From: a bacterium | Lineage (GTDB): Bacteria > Myxococcota_A > Bradymonadia > UBA7976 > UBA1532 | NCBI GenBank assembly: GCA_030426085.1 | Contig: JAUHYW010000010.1 | Span: forward strand, 1 to 64,000 | Reading direction: 5' to 3' | DNA length: 64,000 bases | Shown here: piece by piece, positions 35,970 through 44,852 of the stretch | How positions within the stretch are numbered: the stretch's first letter is position 1 | Layout of the letters: each line of letters begins with the position of its first letter | Notes under the pieces: generated by a model | Told to the model about the DNA's origin: nothing | What the model saw: the letters and a program-made list of their open reading frames with translations, nothing else | Databases searched by the model: none | Made by a program: the position numbers and the translations under genes

Positions 35970-36365
35970 TCACCCGAGCGGCGCGAAGAGATCGACCGTG
36001 TTGCCATCGGGATCACGCACCAGCGCGTAGCGCTGACCCCAGAACGCGTCCCATGGCGCGCGCACGCTGTCGTAGCCCGCTTCGACGATCGCGGCGTGGG
36101 TCGCGTCGACCCCGGCCGGCGTCTCGCAGTGGAAGGCGAGGTTGATCCGCTGCCCCCGAGGGTCTTCCCACTCGGGGTGCAGCTTCTGCATGAGCGCCGC
36201 GGTGTTCCACGACAGCCGGATGCCGCCGGCCAGCGTCGTCTCGGCGTAGGGTCGGTCGGGCGCCGGATCGGGCACGTCGAGGCCCAGCAGGCGGTAGAAC
36301 TTCAGCGACCGGGGGATATCGGCGACGGTCAGGCCGATCATGTCGACCCGGGGGGATGTGGCCAT
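35970..36365 (-). CDS. Glyoxalase/VOC-superfamily protein
   Basis: 131 residues with one VOC fold: DMIGLTVADIPRSLKFYRLLG at the start, LAFHCETPAGVDATHAAI in the middle and LVRDPDGNTVDLFAPL at the end, where metal-binding residues normally sit. It may be a dioxygenase-like, lyase-like or binding member; the substrate cannot be predicted. It lies between unrelated neighbours and has no evident operon partner. Confidence 0.85.
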   Translation of the reverse strand: MATSPRVDMIGLTVADIPRSLKFYRLLGLDVPDPAPDRPYAETTLAGGIRLSWNTAALMQKLHPEWEDPRGQRINLAFHCETPAGVDATHAAIVEAGYDSVRAPWDAFWGQRYALVRDPDGNTVDLFAPLG

Positions 36366-36425
36366 CGGGGGCTCCGTTCAGCGTGGGCGCGGACGGATGA
36401 TGCCCCCGACGGGCGCGGTGAACCA

Positions 36426-36441
36426 GACCCGATTTCGGGTC
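36426..36441 (-). terminator. Short hairpin after the peroxiredoxin gene
   Basis: GACCCGA-TT-TCGGGTC, a perfect 7-bp stem with a two-base loop, 14 bp past the stop at 36455. No T-run follows, so intrinsic termination is uncertain; it may protect the 3' end. Confidence 0.35.
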
Positions 36442-36454
36442 GGGCGTCCACGGC

Positions 36455-37177
36455 TCAGCGGGCGGCGATCCACTCCGCGAGCTCTTCGGCCCCGCCCACG
36501 AGCTGGCCGTCGACGAAGACCCGGGGGGTGGTCGAGGTGGCCGAGACCGCCCGCAGCATGGTCAGGTTGGCGTCGATCGCCTCGTAGGCCAGCCCGGCCT
36601 CGCTCAGCATGCTCTTGGCCCGCGCGCAGTGGCTGCAGCCGGGCTTGGTGAGCATGAAGATGTCGTGGGGCGCCTCGGCGTTCGGCGCGATGTGGGCCAG
36701 CATGGTGTCGGCGTCGCTGACCTGGAACGGGTCGCCGGGCACCTCGGGCTCGATGAACTGCTTCTCGATGACGCCATCCTTCACCAGCATCGAGTAGCGC
36801 CACGAGCGCTTGCCGAAGCCGAGGTCGGACTTGTCGACGAGCAGGCCCATCGCCTCGGTGAAGGCCCCGTTGCCGTCGGCCCACATGGTGACGTTCTCGG
36901 CGCTCTGGTCGACGGCCCAGGCGCTCATCACGAACCCGTCGTTGACCGAGACGCAGACGATCTCGTCGACGCCGTGCTCGGCGAAGACCGGCGCGAGCTG
37001 GTTGTAGCGGGGCACGTGCGAGGTGGAGCAGGTGGGGGTGAAGGCCCCCGGCAGGCCGAAGACGATGACCGTGCGGCCGGCGAAGAACTCCGCCGTCTCG
37101 ACCTTCTTCATGCCGCTGCCGTCGAGCATGGTGAGCACGACTTCGGGGATGCGCTGGCCTTCCTTGTTCTCGAACAT
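36455..37177 (-). CDS. Peroxiredoxin-glutaredoxin fusion (hybrid Prx5)
   Basis: 240 residues. The N-terminal peroxiredoxin-5 domain (1-165) has PGAFTPTCSTSHVP with the peroxidatic Cys; the C-terminal glutaredoxin domain (about 168-240) has the CxxC motif KPGCSHCARAK and TTPRVFVDG. This natural fusion reduces peroxides with glutathione, the glutaredoxin domain recycling the peroxiredoxin. It implies glutathione use in this organism. Its start is preceded by AGAGGAGT. No OxyR-type regulator is adjacent. Confidence 0.95.
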   Translation of the reverse strand: MFENKEGQRIPEVVLTMLDGSGMKKVETAEFFAGRTVIVFGLPGAFTPTCSTSHVPRYNQLAPVFAEHGVDEIVCVSVNDGFVMSAWAVDQSAENVTMWADGNGAFTEAMGLLVDKSDLGFGKRSWRYSMLVKDGVIEKQFIEPEVPGDPFQVSDADTMLAHIAPNAEAPHDIFMLTKPGCSHCARAKSMLSEAGLAYEAIDANLTMLRAVSATSTTPRVFVDGQLVGGAEELAEWIAAR

Positions 37178-37269
37178 GGGACTCCTCTGTGGGTGATGCG
37201 GGCCATGGGCCCGGCTTGCGATCGCGGTGAGATGTCGCTCGCCGGCCGGAGGTCGCAGATGACGTGTCC

Positions 37270-37316
37270 CCGTGGTTCCACCGATGCTTCAGGCGCAGCC
37301 GTCGGTGGACTCACGG
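37270..37316 (-). terminator. Long interrupted hairpin at the end of the lipoprotein-phosphoesterase operon
   Basis: Arms CCGTG(gtt)CCACCGA at 37270-37284 and TCGGTGG(act)CACGG at 37302-37316 pair with a symmetric 3-base internal loop. The structure spans the stop codon of the NTF2-like gene (37311-37313). No U-tract, so rho-independent termination is not assured. Confidence 0.35.
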
Positions 37317-37733
37317 GCTCCGGGCGGCGTCGCCCGGTGGCACAGGCGGCAGGTAGCAGTCGTAGTTGCGCTGGCCGATGATCCGCCCGTCGCGCAGCTC
37401 GATGACCGCGCAGATCCGGGCCGCCAGCAGCGTGCCTTCAGGCAGCGGGCCGAGGTCGACGGCGGTCGTGCCGCTCCAGTCGAACTCGGCGACGACCATG
37501 TCACCGGAGACGACGAGCGCCGGCTCGCCATACCGCTGCTCGGCCATGATCCGGGCGCCGGCCTCGAGGCCGGAGAGCATCCCGGCGCGATCCCGGCTCC
37601 GGTTCACCGGGCTCAGGGCGTTGGCATACTCGGTCTGCTTCACGTCGGGGTGCAGCAGCGCGTCGATCGCTTCGACCGGGCCCCCGGCGGCGACCAGCTC
37701 GAGGTAGCGGATGACGATGTCACGGGCGCTCAT
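37311..37733 (-). CDS. SnoaL/NTF2-like protein
   Basis: 140 residues with the cone-shaped NTF2-like pattern: an N-terminal helix (ARDIVIRYLELVAAGGPVEAIDALLHPDV), a central RDRAGMLSGLEAGARIM helix and C-terminal strands (VVAEFDWSGTT, AARICAVIELRDGRIIGQRNYDCY). Family members range from polyketide cyclases to ketosteroid isomerases and accessory proteins, so function is open. It overlaps the preceding small membrane-protein gene by 14 bp and ends the four-gene group starting at 43021. Confidence 0.8.
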   Translation of the reverse strand: MSARDIVIRYLELVAAGGPVEAIDALLHPDVKQTEYANALSPVNRSRDRAGMLSGLEAGARIMAEQRYGEPALVVSGDMVVAEFDWSGTTAVDLGPLPEGTLLAARICAVIELRDGRIIGQRNYDCYLPPVPPGDAARSP

Positions 37734-38085
37734 CGGGGTCTCCTGGGGCTGGCGCCCACCACTTCAGCTCGATCACACCGTCTCCGGCGACCACGAAGCG
37801 GCGGGTGCGGGTCGCCTCGCCCACCCGCAGCCGCGCCTGGAACTCGCCCCTGGGGAGCTGCACGGCGTGGCTGCGCGCGACGCCGGCCGAGAACTCGGTG
37901 CGCCGCATGCGCTCGCCGTCGGCGTCGCGCAGATCGACCGTCATGGGGCCGCGAGGCGCGCCGAGGTAGCGCAGGGTGACGTCATTGGCCGCGTCGTCCC
38001 AGACCCGGGCCCCGTAGGCGAGCGCGAGCGCGGCGCAGATCACCGCCCCGTAGCGCAGCCCGTCGCGCAGGGTGATCCGACTCAC
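37720..38085 (-). CDS. Small membrane-anchored protein of unknown function
   Basis: 121 residues from a GTG start overlapping the phosphoesterase stop (GTGA). One N-terminal membrane segment (about 11-25), then about 90 residues of beta-rich periplasmic sequence (TLRYLGAPRGPMTVDLRDADG, FQARLRVGEATRTRRFVVAGDGVIELKW). No family recognised. It is coupled on both sides, so probably a subunit or accessory of the phosphoesterase/NTF2 group. Confidence 0.7.
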   Translation of the reverse strand: MSRITLRDGLRYGAVICAALALAYGARVWDDAANDVTLRYLGAPRGPMTVDLRDADGERMRRTEFSAGVARSHAVQLPRGEFQARLRVGEATRTRRFVVAGDGVIELKWWAPAPGDPDERP

Positions 38086-39008
38086 GAGGCGCGGGCGACG
38101 TCCAGCGGGCGGCCGGCGACGTCGTGAGGCACGAAGCGGCCGGTCTCGGGGTCGTGGATGTGGCGCTCGATGCGGGTCAGGCGGCGATCGTCGATGACGT
38201 AGACGTTGAACTCGGCCCGGCTGCGGTTGCCGGCCCGGCTGGCGCTGGCCACCTGGATCAACGGGGTGCTCGTCCCGGGCACCGTCTGGGCCTTGAACTC
38301 GTGGTTGTGCCCGTGCACGACGAGGTGCGGGCGGCTGGCGGGCTCGGTGCGCAGGGCGTCGATGACGGCGTCGGCGTTGACCAGCCGCCGCATCTTGTCC
38401 AGCCGGCGGGCGGGCTCGGGCAGCAGCGGGTGGTGCAGCAGCACGAGCCGGAACCGGTCGCGGGCCCGGGGGTGGCGCAGCGCGATCTCGAGCCCGGCGA
38501 GCTGATCCCGCCCGATCTCGCCGTTGGCCACGAAGACCGGGGTCGGGATGGCCGAGCTGAGGCCGATGACGACGACCTCGTCATCGATGATCCGGGTGAC
38601 CGGGTAGCGGGTGCCTTCGAGGCCGAGGTCGATATCGCCGGGCAGGAAGTCGCCGAAGTGCGCCTCGAAGAGCGCGTCGGCGATGGCCTCCTTGACATAG
38701 TAGTCGTGGTTGCCGGGCACCACCGTCAGCCGGTCGGGCGTGAAGCGGCTGCTCAGCAGCGCGTGCACCATCTCGAACTCGGGCTCGAGCGCCAGGTTCA
38801 CCAGATCGCCGGTGCAGACGGCGTGATCGACGCCCAGCTCGACGATCGCGTCGAGCAGGTCGACGAAGATCTCGACCCGGTAGTGCCGCGAGCGGTTGAG
38901 GGCGAGGTTGACCGCGCCGGTCCAGCGTTTGTTGAGGAACCGGCGGGGCTTGACCCCCTTGAGCGAGAGGACGTGGGTGTCGGAGAAGTGGGCGATCCGC
39001 AGGGTCAC
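38082..39008 (-). CDS. Calcineurin-like metallophosphoesterase
   Basis: 308 residues from GTG 39008 (GTGA overlap with the lipoprotein stop); the longer reading to 39020 adds four residues. The metal-binding blocks are in order: HFSDTH, GDLVN, GNHDYY, LLHHPLL and HGHNHE, so the dinuclear site is intact. It would hydrolyse a phosphomonoester or diester such as a nucleotide, lipid or cyclic nucleotide. No signal peptide. It is the second gene of a coupled group led by a large lipoprotein, an unusual pairing. Confidence 0.9.
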   Translation of the reverse strand: MTLRIAHFSDTHVLSLKGVKPRRFLNKRWTGAVNLALNRSRHYRVEIFVDLLDAIVELGVDHAVCTGDLVNLALEPEFEMVHALLSSRFTPDRLTVVPGNHDYYVKEAIADALFEAHFGDFLPGDIDLGLEGTRYPVTRIIDDEVVVIGLSSAIPTPVFVANGEIGRDQLAGLEIALRHPRARDRFRLVLLHHPLLPEPARRLDKMRRLVNADAVIDALRTEPASRPHLVVHGHNHEFKAQTVPGTSTPLIQVASASRAGNRSRAEFNVYVIDDRRLTRIERHIHDPETGRFVPHDVAGRPLDVARAS

Positions 39009-42000
39009 GGCAGCTCCCACGTCAGGGTGTAGCTGTTGCGCGCGTCGTCGAAGCCGTCCACCCCGATGAGCAGGCCGGTGGGGCCGTCGATGTCGAAGGT
39101 GACCGACTCGGGGGCACCCTCGGTGGCCGACTCGCCGAGCAGGGCCCCGCCTCCGAAGCCGTCGAGCACGACGAGATCGAGGTCACCGGCGGCGGGGTCG
39201 AAGTCGAGGGTCACGGTGACCGGGCCGACGCCGTCGACGAAGACCGCGAACCAGTCCTCGGTGAACGGGCAGATGATGCCGCCCTCGTATCCCCCGTCGA
39301 GCGCATCGAGCTCGGCGGCGCCGACCGGGCCTTCGTTGTTGCGCGGGTCGTCGTCCTCGCAGGCGGCGAGCACCTCGAACGGCGCGGCGGCGACATCGTT
39401 GCTGGGGCGCACGTCGGCGATCTGCCGGTCGGGATCGGCGACGGCGAGCACGAACCACGGGCCGGGCTCGACGTCGGCCGGGATGTCGAGCCGCTGGGCG
39501 AGATCGACCGCGGCCGCGCCGTCGACGAAGGGCAGGATCCGCTCGCCGATGACGACGTCGTCCACCGAGGGCTCGTCGTCGTCCGAGAGCAGGAACCGCA
39601 GCAGCACATCGGCCGCCGGATCACCCCGGCGGTTGCTCAGGTGCACCCGGGCCCGGAGGTCGGCGCCGGGCTCGACCGCGAGGCGCGACAGGTCGAGCTC
39701 GTCGACGCTGAGGTCGACCCCGCTCACCCCGCTCACCCGGAGCTGGTAGGCCACCTCGGCGGCGCCGCCCACCGAGACCTCGAGGTAGTAGAAGCCGTTG
39801 TACTGCGCGAGGTGGGCGATGCGGCGGTCGTCCTCGGCGATGACCGCGCCGTTCTGGTCGTACAGTCGGAGCAGCACCCCCGCCCCGCCGGACGAGACCT
39901 GCCAGCTCACGGTGTTGCCCGCGGGGATCGCGAAGCGGAACCAGTCGGTGTCGCCGGGACAGAGATACAGATCGTGCACCCCGTCGGGCAGCAACGACGC
40001 GTCGAGGCGCTCGCCGTTGGGCTCGTAGTCGTCGTCGGGGCACGCCTCGGCCTCGGCCAGCGAGATGTCGAGGCTGTAGGTCGCCGAACGGGCGGCGCCG
40101 CTGAGGTAGACCCGCACGTACCACACCCCGGCTGCCGGCGCCCGCAGCAGCTCGACCTCTTCCCGGCCCTGGAGCCCGGTGCTCTCGTCGATCACGGCGT
40201 TGCCATCGGGCGCGTACAGCGCCATCTCGAGGTCGCCCTCAGCCGGATCGAAGTCGATGCCCGCGGTCAGCCGCTGCCCGGGCATCAGCGCGACGGCGTA
40301 CCAGTCGTCGTCGCCCTCGCACGCGACCAGATCGGGGTAGGTGCCCGGCTCGACCACCGCTTCGAGGGCCACCGCCCCCTCCTCGTAGGGGCTGGCGTTG
40401 GGCTCGAACGGGTCGGCGAGGCAGGCGTCCTCCCGATCGACGCGCAGCCGGACCCGGCCCGTATTGTCGTCCTCGTCGGCCTCGTCGACCGCGTCCCCTT
40501 CGTCGGCCCGCAGCGCGAGCACGTAGCGCCCGTCGGGGATGTCGCCCGGCAGCTCGATGCGCCCCTGCACCGAGGCCACGGCGCCCGCGTCCAGCGCCGG
40601 GCTGTCGATGGCGCCCCGTAGCACGGCGTCGGAGAGATCGGCCGCCAGCCCGGTGAGCACCGCGGTGTCGGTCGCCGGTGCGGGGGCCCCGCCGGCGTTG
40701 ACCAGCTCGAAGTTGACCGCGACCACCGCGCCCGGTTGGGCCACGGCCGGCGCAGGCACCACCCGCCGCACCCGCAGGTTGGGGCCGTCGGGCACCGGGG
40801 TCAGCGCCACCCGCAGGTCGTATTGCAGGGAGAACGCCGTGGGCAGGATCTCGACGAGCACGGTGCGCTCCCGCTCGGCGGGCAGGGTGAAGGCCACCGC
40901 CTCGCCGGGCAGGCCCTCGCCCGCTTGCAGCGTCTCGCCCGCGGTGTCGGTCAACCGCATGGTCACCGCGCCCTCGTTCGGGACCCAGCTCGCCGCCACG
41001 TCGAGGATCTGCCCCCCCGGCACCACGATCTGGTACCAGTCGGAGGCGTCGCAGGCGCCCAGCCCGGGGTACTCGCCGGCTTCGATCAGCGTCGCCGCGC
41101 CCCGGCCGTCGTTGGGCTCGAACGCGTCCTCGCCGCAGCCGCCCATCGCGCCGGAGACGATCAGATCGCCCGGCGCGAAGGCGATGTTGTTCATCTCGCT
41201 GCGCTCGCCGCTCAGGCGGTCGTCGGGGTCGATGACCACCGCCACCCGCCACACCTCGACCTGCTGGTCCAACTCCACCGGCACCACCACCGAGCGCTCG
41301 ATGTCGGTCCGGCTGTCCCCGGCGAGGTCGTCGACGTCGAAGGTGTCGATGACGATGTCCTCCGGCCCGTAGACCGCGTCGGCGCTGAGCACGATCACCC
41401 CTTCGAGCGCGCCGGTGGAGTCCACCCCGCCGTTGCCGACGGTGGCCCGCACGGTGAGCATGCTGCCGGCGTCGATCATGAACGGGGCGAAGTCGACCCC
41501 GCTGACCGTGGCGTCGACGTCGGGCTCGCCGCCCAGCTCGAGCACCCCGGGGAAGGTACGCCGGTTGTTGGCCTCGTTGACGTCGTCGGTCCCGTTGGTC
41601 GGATCGGCCACCGCCACGATGCGATAGTCGCCCTCGTCGATCCGCCGGTTGATCTCGAGCCGCAGGTCGAACGGCTGCTCGGCGCCTGCGGCGAGGGACG
41701 GCACGTTGAGCGACCCGATCTGGATCGCGGGCCCGCCGTTCACCGGCTCGGCGCTGACCCGCACCACGAAGAACCGCTCCACGTCGGTGTCGCCCCGGTT
41801 GACCAGCGTCAGCGAGCCGCCGAGCACCTGGCCCCAGAAGACCCGCTCGCTGTTGAGCTGGAAGTCGGTGATGACCAGATCGACGCCCTCGACCTCGCCC
41901 GGCTCGACGACCCGGATCGGCGCCCCGTAGCCCCGCAGGTTGTTGTCCTCCTGCTGCTCGTCGACATCCTCGTCGGGATCGGCCACCACGAACAGGTAGT

Positions 42001-43021
42001 AATCCCCGGGATCGACCGAGAGGTCGACCAGCTCGTCGGAGAACGCCCGATCACCCGGCGCCAGGGCCAGCCCCCCGCGCACCCCGACGAGCGTGTCGTC
42101 GGGGTCGAACGTGTCGTCCTCGCTCAGGTAGATCGCGAAGCGGGCCAGGGGCACCGGGCTGTCGCCGTTGTTGGCCAGGCAGACCTCGACACCGAGCTGG
42201 TCGGAGACCTGGGCGGTGGGCATCACGTCGGGGGGCAGCATGTCGAACGCGGCGATGGCGATGCCGCACACGACCAGATCGGGCCCGGTCTCGGTGGGGT
42301 TGCGGACCTGGACCTCGGCGCCGGCGAAGGCGACGTTGTCGCTGCGGTCGGCGTCCCCCACCCGCTCGTCGGGATCGGCGACCACGGCCAGCCGGTAGTC
42401 CCCCGAGGCGACGCCATCGGGCAGGGCGAAGGTCAGCTCCTGACCGGTGGCGGCGGCGACCGCGGCCGGGCCCGCCAGCCGGGCGATGATCGGATCGACG
42501 TCGGGCCCGTCGATGACGTCGTCCGCCGACAGCACCACCACCTGCTCCCAGGCCCCGACGACCACCTCGCCCCGGTTGCCGATGGCCCACGAGACCGTCA
42601 TCTCGGCCCCCGTGCGCAGGCGGCGGGGGGCGAAGACCACATCGGAGACGACCAGATCGGCCGAGGGGATCACGTCGACCGGGGTCTCGGCGACGCCCGA
42701 TCCGCCAGCGGTTTCATCGGTGACCGTCAGCCGGACGGTGTAGCTCCCGGGGGCGCCGAAGACGTGCTCCGGGTTCTCCTCGGCGCTCCGCTCGCCGTCG
42801 CCGAAGTCCCAGGCATAGGTGTACACGCTGTCGAGCGGGCCCCGGTTGAGGCTCTCGAAGCGCACCCGCAGCGGGGCGTTGCCCGAGACGGGCTCGGCGA
42901 TGATGCGCACGTCGAAAGTCGTCGGCTGGTCGTCGTCACAGGCCACAAGACCCAGGACGCACGCGGCGAGCAGCGCCTGGAGCAAAAGGGTCCGGGCGGG
43001 TCGGATCGAGCTGTCGTTCAC
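39005..43021 (-). CDS. Large lipoprotein with PKD, CARDB and PPC domains
   Basis: 1338 residues from GTG 43021 (GGAG upstream). Lipobox Cys28 (GLVAC) is followed by DDDQ. A PKD domain (about 35-120; YAWDFGDGERS) precedes about four CARDB-type domains (DLVVSDVVFAPRRL, ADPDERVGDADRSDN-like ends) and at least four pre-peptidase C-terminal modules with DAFEPNDGRGAAT, DPFEPNASPYEEG and DDYEPNGERLD starts and paired Cys. CARDB and PPC modules alternate in the second half. All are adhesion/stalk modules with no enzyme domain. Likely a long surface adhesin or recognition protein. Confidence 0.88.
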   Translation of the reverse strand: MNDSSIRPARTLLLQALLAACVLGLVACDDDQPTTFDVRIIAEPVSGNAPLRVRFESLNRGPLDSVYTYAWDFGDGERSAEENPEHVFGAPGSYTVRLTVTDETAGGSGVAETPVDVIPSADLVVSDVVFAPRRLRTGAEMTVSWAIGNRGEVVVGAWEQVVVLSADDVIDGPDVDPIIARLAGPAAVAAATGQELTFALPDGVASGDYRLAVVADPDERVGDADRSDNVAFAGAEVQVRNPTETGPDLVVCGIAIAAFDMLPPDVMPTAQVSDQLGVEVCLANNGDSPVPLARFAIYLSEDDTFDPDDTLVGVRGGLALAPGDRAFSDELVDLSVDPGDYYLFVVADPDEDVDEQQEDNNLRGYGAPIRVVEPGEVEGVDLVITDFQLNSERVFWGQVLGGSLTLVNRGDTDVERFFVVRVSAEPVNGGPAIQIGSLNVPSLAAGAEQPFDLRLEINRRIDEGDYRIVAVADPTNGTDDVNEANNRRTFPGVLELGGEPDVDATVSGVDFAPFMIDAGSMLTVRATVGNGGVDSTGALEGVIVLSADAVYGPEDIVIDTFDVDDLAGDSRTDIERSVVVPVELDQQVEVWRVAVVIDPDDRLSGERSEMNNIAFAPGDLIVSGAMGGCGEDAFEPNDGRGAATLIEAGEYPGLGACDASDWYQIVVPGGQILDVAASWVPNEGAVTMRLTDTAGETLQAGEGLPGEAVAFTLPAERERTVLVEILPTAFSLQYDLRVALTPVPDGPNLRVRRVVPAPAVAQPGAVVAVNFELVNAGGAPAPATDTAVLTGLAADLSDAVLRGAIDSPALDAGAVASVQGRIELPGDIPDGRYVLALRADEGDAVDEADEDDNTGRVRLRVDREDACLADPFEPNASPYEEGAVALEAVVEPGTYPDLVACEGDDDWYAVALMPGQRLTAGIDFDPAEGDLEMALYAPDGNAVIDESTGLQGREEVELLRAPAAGVWYVRVYLSGAARSATYSLDISLAEAEACPDDDYEPNGERLDASLLPDGVHDLYLCPGDTDWFRFAIPAGNTVSWQVSSGGAGVLLRLYDQNGAVIAEDDRRIAHLAQYNGFYYLEVSVGGAAEVAYQLRVSGVSGVDLSVDELDLSRLAVEPGADLRARVHLSNRRGDPAADVLLRFLLSDDDEPSVDDVVIGERILPFVDGAAAVDLAQRLDIPADVEPGPWFVLAVADPDRQIADVRPSNDVAAAPFEVLAACEDDDPRNNEGPVGAAELDALDGGYEGGIICPFTEDWFAVFVDGVGPVTVTLDFDPAAGDLDLVVLDGFGGGALLGESATEGAPESVTFDIDGPTGLLIGVDGFDDARNSYTLTWELP

Positions 43022-43182
43022 CTCGTGCTCCCAGGTCGGACGGCAGCCGGGCGGCGGCCCGTTACACAGATTCGCCCCGCGCGGCGGGGGTCGCCGTCGA
43101 GCGCATCTTCGAATAGCCAAACCGTTCGTGCGGACGCAAGACCGGGAGCGCGACGAGGGGCCCGCGAGGGCGGTTGAAACGC

Positions 43183-43210
43183 TTGACCACCGGCGCGAGC
43201 GGGGTATACG
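43183..43210 (+). promoter_or_regulatory. Sigma70-type promoter
   Basis: TTGACC (43183-43188), 16-bp spacer, TATACG (43205-43210). It precedes the TTG-start gene at 43255 with a leader of about 38 bases that includes the ribosome-binding site GGAGGAA (43244-43250). Confidence 0.6.
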
Positions 43211-43254
43211 GTCGGGTCTCCGGAGGACGGAGCCGTACAGGGCGGAGGAAGCCG

Positions 43255-44667
43255 TTGAGCGACGGGAACAAGAAGCCGGGCCTGAGAGACATCAGCGACC
43301 TGAAGGCGCGCCTGGGCATGCTGAACACGGGCGCCGGTCCGGGCGCGCCGCGCGGCCCACGCCCCCCGGGCGCTGCGCCGGGCAATCCGTTCGCCCCCAA
43401 GGCCCCCGCGACGCCATCGGCGCCCCCGCCGCCGGACGCGGCGGCTGCGCCCCCGCCGCCGGTCGGCTCCGGGCCCCCGGCGGCCCCGGGTATGCCCGCC
43501 GTGCCGTCGGCGCCCCCGGCCGCGCCGCCCGCAGCCCCCCGGGCACCGGCCGCGCCGGCCGCCCCTTCCGGGCTCAGCGTCGGCGGTGACCTCTTCAAGA
43601 AGCCGCCGCCCCAGGCCGCCCCGGCCGCGGCCCAGGCCCGCCCCCAGGCGCGGTCGTCCCAGGCCGATCAAGCCCAGCTCGAGGCGATGTTCGACGCGCC
43701 GTCGCGGCAGGTGCTCGACGAGGCCCCCAAGCCCGAGGCCGAGTTCGCCAACCCGCTGCAGCAGGGCGAGTACGCCCAGGCCGCCGCGCCGGTGGATCTG
43801 ACGGCTGAAGAAGAAGCGGCGCTCTCGAGCTACGAGCACAAGCAGGTCGGCATGAAGCCGACCCTCGCCATCGGCATGACCGTCGGCGTCGGCGTGCTGA
43901 TGCTGTTCATCGGCTACGCGATCGGCGACTCGATCCGCGCCCGACGGTTCATCAACGCCCAGATCGATGCGTCGGAGCGGGTCAAGGGCCAACTCCAGGA
44001 TCCGATCAACACCTATGAGAAGCTGCGCCCCATCCTGCTGTCGATGAACCCCCAGCAGGTCGAATGGGACAAGGTCAAGGCGCTGCCCGAGCTGCCCGAC
44101 GTGAGCGGGGCCATCTTCGCGACCCCGGTGCCCCTGCACCCCGACCTCGCCCCCCGGGTGGCCCGCTTCGTGGTCGACCTCAACGCGCTGTACGAGGCGC
44201 TCAAGGAGCACGAGCGGATCACGACGAAGCGGGACAAGGCCGAGCTCGAGGCCATGGAGGCCGGCTCGTCCTTCCTGCAGCGCCCGAGCTTCGCGGTGCT
44301 CTACGATCCGGTCGATCCCGAGGCCAGCGGGCCCTACATCCCGCCGGTCGGCAAGATCGTCGCGGTCACCGGGCGCCCGGTGGAGAAGGAGGTCGAGCGC
44401 AAGGTCGGCCGCCGCAAGAAGATGGTGACCGAGTACTTCCTGCCCATCATCGATCGCCAGGGCAAGGAGGCCGAGGTCAACCTGCGGCGCCTGCTGCAGA
44501 TCAAGAAGGACCAGTTCCTCGCCGCTGGCGAGGCCAACCCCCTCTCGCTGTACGAGAAGCGGGTCACCGACCTCAAGGCCCGCATCACCCAGATCGACAC
44601 CTACTTCGATCTGCTGCAGGACGCCCTCAAGACGCAGGCCGAGCGGGAGAAGGTCTTCTCGCTCTGA
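43255..44667 (+). CDS. Single-pass membrane protein with long Pro/Ala-rich cytoplasmic region
   Basis: 470 residues from TTG 43255, chosen because GGAGGAA lies just upstream and the N-terminal GLRDISDLKARLGML motif, which I associate with Myxococcota membrane proteins, begins within ten residues. A disordered Pro/Ala/Gly-rich stretch (about 20-135) leads to one transmembrane helix (about 203-222; IGMTVGVGVLMLFIGYAIG). The periplasmic part (about 225-470) is helical with coiled-coil-like segments near the end (VTDLKARITQIDTYFDLLQDALKTQ). No catalytic motif seen; a structural or regulatory envelope role is possible. Confidence 0.75.
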   Translation: MSDGNKKPGLRDISDLKARLGMLNTGAGPGAPRGPRPPGAAPGNPFAPKAPATPSAPPPPDAAAAPPPPVGSGPPAAPGMPAVPSAPPAAPPAAPRAPAAPAAPSGLSVGGDLFKKPPPQAAPAAAQARPQARSSQADQAQLEAMFDAPSRQVLDEAPKPEAEFANPLQQGEYAQAAAPVDLTAEEEAALSSYEHKQVGMKPTLAIGMTVGVGVLMLFIGYAIGDSIRARRFINAQIDASERVKGQLQDPINTYEKLRPILLSMNPQQVEWDKVKALPELPDVSGAIFATPVPLHPDLAPRVARFVVDLNALYEALKEHERITTKRDKAELEAMEAGSSFLQRPSFAVLYDPVDPEASGPYIPPVGKIVAVTGRPVEKEVERKVGRRKKMVTEYFLPIIDRQGKEAEVNLRRLLQIKKDQFLAAGEANPLSLYEKRVTDLKARITQIDTYFDLLQDALKTQAEREKVFSL

Positions 44668-44852
44668 CGGCCGCCGCCAGTCGCTGCCTGCCTCGGGGTC
44701 GAGCATCGCTCCCCCACCTGCCCCACTCGCCCAAGATAACCATCCCCCCGTTGGCCGCCGCGCCCCCGCTCAGGGCTCATCGGTCGTCGGTCCGGCGTCC
44801 GCGATGACCCAAAGACCTGTCCATCGGGCGCCGTCGGGGCTATCCTCCCTGC

